Positions 58,828 to 64,000 of a DNA stretch of 64,000 nucleotides are shown in pieces; positions within the stretch are counted from its first letter, which is position 1, and each line of letters starts with the position of its first letter. Made by a program: the position numbers and the translations under genes. The DNA lies in contig NZ_CP053590.1 in the NCBI RefSeq assembly GCF_013365535.1, positions 4,206,501 through 4,270,500 on the forward strand. Reading direction: 5' to 3'. The notes beneath the pieces were generated by a model that saw only the letters and a program-made list of their open reading frames with translations, did not search any database and was not told the DNA's origin. Origin of the DNA: Aquimarina sp. TRL1 (GTDB lineage Bacteria > Bacteroidota > Bacteroidia > Flavobacteriales > Flavobacteriaceae).

Positions 58828-60078
58828 TTATTTAATCCAGTTTATAGGATTTGTTTTATCGAGGTAAATAATGGCATCAAAAGCTTTTCCCAACTCATTT
58901 GTTTCAATCGTATTATTTCTGGCTCTGGCACCGGCACCGCTTACAGTAGTTATAGGAGCTTCTAAGTACATTCTCAGTTCCGGATTTGTTTTAGCTTTTC
59001 TTAGTTTTAAGAATGTATTAGGTGTTCCCATTTGTTTTAAAGAGTAACTAAATGTGTTTTTTGGCACCTCCTTGTACATAAATGTTTTAAAATTCCAATT
59101 ATTGGTCCTATTAGCATCAAAAGGATATGCGAGAAATTCTCCGGTACCGAAGTCCGTAGCAATAGCATAATAAGCTGATCCATACACTTTTCTTAATTGA
59201 TGCCCTGCGACATCTACGATTCCATTGGAAACCCAATCACCAACATGACTGTTATGTGCCCAATAAAGGGCCTTTGATTTCTCTCCATGTAGGTTTAGAA
59301 TCCATTGAATATTCTCAGCCATGTACATATCCCGAAGGTCGTGTTTTCGTTGTACTGTAGTTTGATGTATGGCGGTAACAAATTGCCCTAATACCATAAT
59401 ATGTTGATAAGCAATATTAAATTTTCGTTCTGAGGTTTTGCGGATAAATTCTTCATAGTTGTTTTCAAAATGCTTTTTTAGCTTTATATACGAAAGGTAA
59501 TAATCAGTTTTTTCACTGTCTTCAATCGATTGCCAAATATGTTTTTCGAAACCATCAATTTGATATTCAGAACCAACATTAGACAAGTATTCTCTGATCC
59601 TGTTTATATCTGCCAGTACAATTTGCATTTCACAACCGTACAGATGGATTTTATCGAGGTGATTTTGATTGTATTCTTTTAATTGGTTCATTAGCTCTAT
59701 AAACTCTTTAGTCTCATATCGCCAGCTGGTATTATGATTGTCCAGAATGCTTTTCAGGTCATCTCGTTTTCCCTGTATATAATCATTCAGGTATTGACCT
59801 TCTCCGAAACCAGTTTCTATAATACATATTTTGAATCCTTGTTTTTCGGATAAATAATGCATCAATTCTTTAGCAAGAATAGTGAACTCCGAAGTTCCAT
59901 GTGTGTCTTCTCCATACCCTACAATTCGGATATCGGTTAATTCATTATCGAGAAATGAAAAAGAATCCGCCGTTAAATGATCAAATCCAATGGCGTATTT
60001 TTTTAAGACATCGGTATGTTGTGCGTTACTAAGAATGGTAGTACACAGGGTAAAAAAGAATACTATTTTATAATTCAT
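58828..60078 (-). CDS. Erythromycin-esterase-family protein
   Basis: 416 residues with a signal peptide (about 1-19). The EreA/EreB-type core has IVGYGEDTHGTSEF with Glu57, His60 and Glu64, the FKICIIETGFGEG strand, and the later motif YWAHNSHVGDW; these are the residues used for hydrolysis in the family. Unlike classic cytoplasmic Ere enzymes it appears to be exported, as in many Bacteroidota members, whose substrates are unknown and which seldom act on macrolides. The LytS/LytTR pair lies 102 bases upstream on the same strand, and the SUKH remnant directly downstream. Confidence 0.87.
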   Translation of the reverse strand: MNYKIVFFFTLCTTILSNAQHTDVLKKYAIGFDHLTADSFSFLDNELTDIRIVGYGEDTHGTSEFTILAKELMHYLSEKQGFKICIIETGFGEGQYLNDYIQGKRDDLKSILDNHNTSWRYETKEFIELMNQLKEYNQNHLDKIHLYGCEMQIVLADINRIREYLSNVGSEYQIDGFEKHIWQSIEDSEKTDYYLSYIKLKKHFENNYEEFIRKTSERKFNIAYQHIMVLGQFVTAIHQTTVQRKHDLRDMYMAENIQWILNLHGEKSKALYWAHNSHVGDWVSNGIVDVAGHQLRKVYGSAYYAIATDFGTGEFLAYPFDANRTNNWNFKTFMYKEVPKNTFSYSLKQMGTPNTFLKLRKAKTNPELRMYLEAPITTVSGAGARARNNTIETNELGKAFDAIIYLDKTNPINWIK

Positions 60079-60180
60079 CTCTATATTTTTTATAGGGTAA
60101 TAAAGTTTATTGTATGTGTCATATTAGGGAAAATATTACCCGTTTATTTATATTTTTTTGGCTGCATCAATAGTTTAAAA

Positions 60181-60891
60181 CTAGCTGTTTTTGGATGCGA
60201 ATTTTATTTTAACAAGCTCTCTATAACGTTCTCCAATAGGAATTTCAATCGCTCCGATTTCTATATCATATTTGGTGAAAGCTGTTATCTTATGGGTATT
60301 AACAATATAAGAACGGTGTACCCGGAGAAAATAACTGTCTAATAGTTCTTCAAAAGAGGATATACTATACTTAATAAGATGTGTTTTGTGTTCTGTTGTA
60401 ATTTTAATGTAATTTTTGACACTTTCGATATACAAAATATCATCAAAAATGATTTTAACCTGTTTTCGGTTTTCAGTTACAAAAAGGTAGTTTTTATCAA
60501 GAGGTTGTCTGGGTTCATTTACGATCTCCTTTTTTCCGTTTTCGAGTATTAAAAATTTATCGATGGCTTTTAGAAAACGGGGAAATGTTATGGGCTTTAC
60601 CAGGTAATCAACAGCATTTAACTCGAATCCCTCTACAGCATATTCTCTATAGGCAGTCGTAAATATTACACTGGGTTTCTGTAGGAGGTTTTTATAAAAG
60701 TCAGTACCGATCAAAACGGGCATTTCTACGTCCAGAAAGAGTAAATGTATGGGGGTTGATGTTAGTATTCTGCTCGCCTCGATAGCACTCTTGCATGAGG
60801 CGACTACTTCAAAATCTTCTATTTTAGACAGGTGATTTTCAATAAGCTGTCGTGCTAATTTTTCATCGTCAATGATTAGACATTTATACAT
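60181..60891 (-). CDS. LytTR-family response regulator (pair 3)
   Basis: 236 residues. Receiver with IIDDEKL, phosphoacceptor Asp54 (FLDVEMP), TTAYREYAVEGF and Lys in DYLVKPITF; LytTR domain with FVTENRKQVKIIFDDILYIESVKNYIKI, LDSYFLRVHRSYIVN and IPIGERYREL. Located 4 bases after its kinase. It may control the downstream exported esterase-like gene, although the gap of 102 bases leaves that open. Confidence 0.93.
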   Translation of the reverse strand: MYKCLIIDDEKLARQLIENHLSKIEDFEVVASCKSAIEASRILTSTPIHLLFLDVEMPVLIGTDFYKNLLQKPSVIFTTAYREYAVEGFELNAVDYLVKPITFPRFLKAIDKFLILENGKKEIVNEPRQPLDKNYLFVTENRKQVKIIFDDILYIESVKNYIKITTEHKTHLIKYSISSFEELLDSYFLRVHRSYIVNTHKITAFTKYDIEIGAIEIPIGERYRELVKIKFASKNS

Positions 60892-60895
60892 GCAA

Positions 60896-61960
60896 TTACT
60901 GTTTTTTAAGCTTTAAATTTACAGAAAAACTGGTTGAATTTTGTTCAATCGTTAGCTCATGAGTATTCGGATATAATAAAGCGAGTTGTTGTTCAACGTT
61001 GGTTAGACCTATTGATTTTTTCTTAGCGGATACTTCGGTATTTGATACAGGTTTGGTATTAAAAACATGAAAGAGAATAGTATCTTTGTCAGACGATAAA
61101 CTAATTTTTAATGTTGCTATTTCTAGTTCTTGACTTACACCATGTTTAAAAGCATTTTCTACAAATGTCAATAATAATAAAGGGGCAATCTTACTACTTT
61201 CATTGATTGAATTTTTAAAAGAGATTAAAACCCTGTCCTCATAACGTATCTGTTCCAGCGCCAGATAGTTTTCAATAAGTTCAATTTCTTTTTGGATGGG
61301 AACAAACTTCTTATCACTACCATATAATATATAATCCAGGATATCGGATAGTTTTTCGATAATTCCAGGAACTTTATCAGATTTTTCTATTGACAGGGTA
61401 TACAGATTATTTAGGGTATTAAACAAAAAATGAGGGTTTAACTGATGTTTCAGCATTTTTAATTCCACTATTTTTTTCTGTTCCCTGATTTTGGACAGTT
61501 TATATTGGTTTTCATAAAAGCGTAAGGCTACCAAAAAGAATAAGGGTTGCAGGTAAAATAAGGGGAGATGAAGAAAAATAGTTTTTATATCGAGCATCCG
61601 TTGCCAAAAGGTAAGATGGCCACTTTTCTCCAAAAAAGCGCTGTAACAATGAGGGTAAGCAATTTCAAGAAAAAACATTCGTACGGTAACATAGCATAAG
61701 TTGATAAAGAAAAACAGGAACACCACTGAGAGTATCAGTTGAATAACATTCTTGTTTTTTTGATAATCTGGTACAATACGATATAATATGCTATAGGCTA
61801 TCATGATTTGAAAAAGTACGTGAAAGGCATAGGTAACCACAATTTCCTCTGTAGTATCAAAGCGCTCTCTTGCAGATGTGGTGTAAAACAGGAAAACAAT
61901 TACCCAAAACAGTATGTGTTTATAAACCGGTTTATCTAATGTTTTAAAAAAACGCTTCAT
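60896..61960 (-). CDS. LytS-type sensor histidine kinase (pair 3)
   Basis: 354 residues. Four membrane helices (about 14-31, 40-62, 72-98, 125-148) are followed by LKMLKHQLNPHFLFNTLNNLYTL with phosphoacceptor His177, then FVENAFKHG and SIGLTNVEQQLALLYP. A helix-linking extracytoplasmic loop between helices 3 and 4 (about 99-124, with HCYSAFLEKSGHL) is longer than in the other two kinases and contains a Cys. It diverges from the beta-propeller/DUF5916 pair across 288 bases without genes. Confidence 0.92.
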   Translation of the reverse strand: MKRFFKTLDKPVYKHILFWVIVFLFYTTSARERFDTTEEIVVTYAFHVLFQIMIAYSILYRIVPDYQKNKNVIQLILSVVFLFFFINLCYVTVRMFFLEIAYPHCYSAFLEKSGHLTFWQRMLDIKTIFLHLPLFYLQPLFFLVALRFYENQYKLSKIREQKKIVELKMLKHQLNPHFLFNTLNNLYTLSIEKSDKVPGIIEKLSDILDYILYGSDKKFVPIQKEIELIENYLALEQIRYEDRVLISFKNSINESSKIAPLLLLTFVENAFKHGVSQELEIATLKISLSSDKDTILFHVFNTKPVSNTEVSAKKKSIGLTNVEQQLALLYPNTHELTIEQNSTSFSVNLKLKKQ

Positions 61961-62218
61961 ATAAGAGAAATATGTTCCATAGAATCAAAGAATAATGTAC
62001 CGCTGTATCTGTATCGTATAACGCTATAAAAATACAGCATTTTGTTACGATTTATTTATAAAAGTACCATAAAGTACAGAAGCATTATTGATTTGTATAC
62101 GAACATGCTATCAGTGGATACAAACACGGAAAAATCAATTATAAACCCATTTTCTAAAGGTATGTATACAAGAGATACAGATTAGTCCTCTTTTATGGAT
62201 TACAGTGTATTAGTGCCA

Positions 62219-62226
62219 TAGTTTTG
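62219..62226 (+). promoter_or_regulatory. Candidate -7 box of the beta-propeller gene
   Basis: TAGTTTTG fits TAnnTTTG and ends 22 bases before the ATG at 62249. No clear -33 TTTG is seen, so this is tentative. The rest of the 288-base gap back to the kinase gene shows no other feature. Confidence 0.35.
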
Positions 62227-62248
62227 AATAACAAAAACAATTACACAT

Positions 62249-63118
62249 ATGAGAGTTATTCTAATTGTATTGCTATTGACAGTCTGTTCCGTATCATTAG
62301 GAATATCACAAGAAGCGGGTTTTACCAAAAGATTAAAAAAACCCAGATTGGTAAAACTATGGGAAACCGATACGGTGTTGAAAGATGTGGAATCGGCAAT
62401 ATATGATAGTACAAATCAGGTTATATATGCTACGAGTATCAATGGTCATTGGCTAAAAGCGAATGGAAAGGGGTTTATAAGTAAAATAGGGTTGGATGGA
62501 AACATTACATGTCATAAATGGATCGATGCTATAGAAGGACCAACAGGTACTGCTATGTATAACAATAAATTATATGTAGCGGATTTTGATACGATTTTAG
62601 AAATCGATATTAAAACAGCCACTATTACTAACAGTCATAAGATCCCGGCTACAGAACGAATTAATGATCTTACTGTTGCTGAAGACGGAACCTTGTATGG
62701 AAGCGGTACGAAAAGCGGAAAATTGATTGCTTTACAAGACAATAAAGCAACTGTTATAGCTTCTGATCTGGAATGGCCTAATGGCTTGTTGTACGAAAAA
62801 GACAAGCTACTGATTGGTTTAGGAGATAATACCGTAATCGATTATAATGTAAAGACAAACAGCTCTAACGTACTGACCAAAGATATTTCGAATCCCGACG
62901 GAATTGTAGCAATTGGAAATGGAGACTATTTGATTTCAAGCTGGCAAGGGATGATTTATTATGTTACCAGTAACGGAGATAAAATCCTGTTGCTAGATAC
63001 CGTAGAAAAGAAAGAAAATGCTGCTGATATCACATATATTCCTTCATTGAGGATGGTATTAGTACCAGCAATGTTACAACATAAATTAATCGCTTATACC
63101 CTGATCGATGAAGACTAA
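62249..63118 (+). CDS. Secreted SMP-30/gluconolactonase-like beta-propeller protein
   Basis: 289 residues. A signal peptide (MRVILIVLLLTVCSVSLGIS) is followed by a six-bladed propeller: WETDTVLKDVESAIYDSTNQVIYATSING, GTAMYNNKLYVADFDTILEIDIKTATITN, INDLTVAEDGTLYGSGTKSGKLIAL, LEWPNGLLYEKDKLLIGLGDNTVIDY, ISNPDGIVAIGNGDYLISSWQG. Glu, Asn and Asp residues at the ends of blades match the metal site of SMP-30 lactonases, but it could equally be a binding protein. Its last 11 bases overlap the start of a DUF5916 gene, so the products are likely used together. Confidence 0.87.
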   Translation: MRVILIVLLLTVCSVSLGISQEAGFTKRLKKPRLVKLWETDTVLKDVESAIYDSTNQVIYATSINGHWLKANGKGFISKIGLDGNITCHKWIDAIEGPTGTAMYNNKLYVADFDTILEIDIKTATITNSHKIPATERINDLTVAEDGTLYGSGTKSGKLIALQDNKATVIASDLEWPNGLLYEKDKLLIGLGDNTVIDYNVKTNSSNVLTKDISNPDGIVAIGNGDYLISSWQGMIYYVTSNGDKILLLDTVEKKENAADITYIPSLRMVLVPAMLQHKLIAYTLIDED

Positions 63119-64000
63119 AATATACATATCTTTACTGCTTGGCAATTTTTATTTCTGTGGAATTTCTCAACAAAAAGCCATTCCTTTTATTGAACAAGCT
63201 GCAAAAATAGATGGGGCTTTAAACGAGTCAGTATGGAAACAAGCAGCGTTATTTACGGAGTTTAATAATTATTACCCAAATGATGAGGGCAAGGCAGATC
63301 ACATTACTACAGTCAGAGGGTATCACGATCGCAAAAATTTGTATATAGGAGTTGAATATTACGATACGAACGCTTACAATAAAATTAGTACCTTAAAGCG
63401 AGATAATCACGGAGATGCCGTTGTCAGCAGTGATGCTTTTGGAATAATTCTAGATCCTTTCAATACAGAAAACAACGGGTATTATTTTACCTTAAATGCA
63501 GCCAACACACAGGTAGATGCGTTGATAGAGTTTAATGGAACTGATTATAGTTTTAATGAAAGCTGGAATGCAGTTTGGAAATCTGAAACGGCGGTAGAAG
63601 GAACTAAAAAAATATACGAAATAGAGATTCCTTTTAAGGCACTAAATTTTGATGTGGATAATACTACCTGGGGGATTCAATTTTTTTACCGGGATTTTAA
63701 AACGAATCAGTGGATGACCTATACGGATATGCCTCGTAACTTTTTTCAGTTTGATTTGCGTTTTACAGCAGATGTACTAATGGAGCAGCTTCCAAAAGCA
63801 ACAATATCCAGGTTTATGTTTGTGCCATCAGGCACATATAGCTATCAGAAAGATATTACTACTCATACAGATAAATCAAACTTCAAACCCAGCCTGGATG
63901 CGCAATACAATCTAACTTCATCCCTGCGGTTAGATGCGACTATAAATCCGGATTTTTCGCAGATAGATGTTGATCAGCAGGTGGTGAACTTAACCCGTTT
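63108..64000 (+). CDS. DUF5916 outer-membrane protein, cut by the window end
   Basis: Starts at ATG 63108, inside the end of the propeller gene, and stays open to the last base (297 codons visible). The signal segment MKTKIYISLLLGNFYFCGISQ is followed by the CBM9-like domain (AKIDGALNESVWKQAALFTEFNNYYP, YHDRKNLYIGVEYYD, SSDAFGIILDPFNTENNGYYFTLNAA, YEIEIPFKALNF) and the DUF5916 mark PDFSQIDVDQQVVNLT at the edge. It is related to the gene at 15371 but has a shorter N-terminus. The barrel part must lie beyond the window. No stop is seen. Confidence 0.88.
   Translation, partial: MKTKIYISLLLGNFYFCGISQQKAIPFIEQAAKIDGALNESVWKQAALFTEFNNYYPNDEGKADHITTVRGYHDRKNLYIGVEYYDTNAYNKISTLKRDNHGDAVVSSDAFGIILDPFNTENNGYYFTLNAANTQVDALIEFNGTDYSFNESWNAVWKSETAVEGTKKIYEIEIPFKALNFDVDNTTWGIQFFYRDFKTNQWMTYTDMPRNFFQFDLRFTADVLMEQLPKATISRFMFVPSGTYSYQKDITTHTDKSNFKPSLDAQYNLTSSLRLDATINPDFSQIDVDQQVVNLTR

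Overview
The window reads as chromosomal DNA of a Bacteroidota bacterium, most likely a marine member of the Flavobacteriaceae (Aquimarina/Kordia-like, by inference). The reasons are the low GC content, Bacteroidota-type promoters (TTTG about 20 bases before TAnnTTTG), many lipoproteins and outer-membrane barrels, the families DUF4270, DUF4907 and DUF5916, LytS/LytTR pairs without DNA-binding kinases, and sigma-54 two-component control of MacB/FtsX exporters. I see no rRNA, tRNA, CRISPR array, insertion sequence or prophage.

Layout. 0.2-10.8 kb: a small membrane protein, an RluE-like pseudouridine synthase and topoisomerase III, an ArsR regulator with an AHSA1-type partner under a very clear self-operator, a Crp-like regulator, a LysE exporter, a cupin lipoprotein, a 764-residue kinase-PLP lyase fusion, a double-VOC protein with a membrane tail, and a thioredoxin. 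11-17.8 kb: a kinase / OmpR-type regulator / periplasmic hendecad coiled-coil operon, facing a DUF5916 outer-membrane protein across a 190-base region with five TTAACC boxes. 18-24.2 kb: two divergent arms, DUF4270 lipoprotein plus FadL-like barrel one way, Kelch lipoprotein, DUF4907 protein and a LytS/LytTR pair the other. 24.2-30.2 kb: DUF5995 protein, an ABC-2 transporter and a second LytS/LytTR pair divergent from it. 30.5-36.8 kb: a run of small metabolic genes (CAT-like acetyltransferase, aminotransferase, DUF4272, OsmC, PanE-like reductase, flavin-binding protein). 37-41 kb: an unknown gene overlapping a LysR regulator, then MmgE/PrpD with a phosphosulfolactate synthase homologue behind tandem operator-like repeats.

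41.1-50.9 kb: a sigma-54 sensor/activator pair divergent from an HlyD adaptor, ABC ATPase and two tandem FtsX/MacB-like permeases; the shared intergenic region has two 16-base palindromes 22 bases apart and a -24-like element. 51-57.3 kb: a doubled SnoaL-like lipoprotein, a secreted coiled-coil/barrel protein with an astacin-like metalloprotease, an unknown beta-rich protein, and an overlapping MarR / S41 protease pair. 57.4-64 kb: a membrane protein, a truncated SMI1/KNR4 (SUKH) remnant, an erythromycin-esterase homologue, a third LytS/LytTR pair, and a beta-propeller gene overlapping a second DUF5916 gene that runs off the window end.

The most promising unexplained units are the two-armed DUF4270/Kelch/DUF4907/LytTR locus, the PrpD-ComA operon, and the secreted coiled-coil protein plus metalloprotease pair. 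Several operators can be read directly (ArsR, MarR, OmpR-type and sigma-54 activator sites), linking regulators to their likely targets. Functions are assigned from motifs by eye; no database search was possible.
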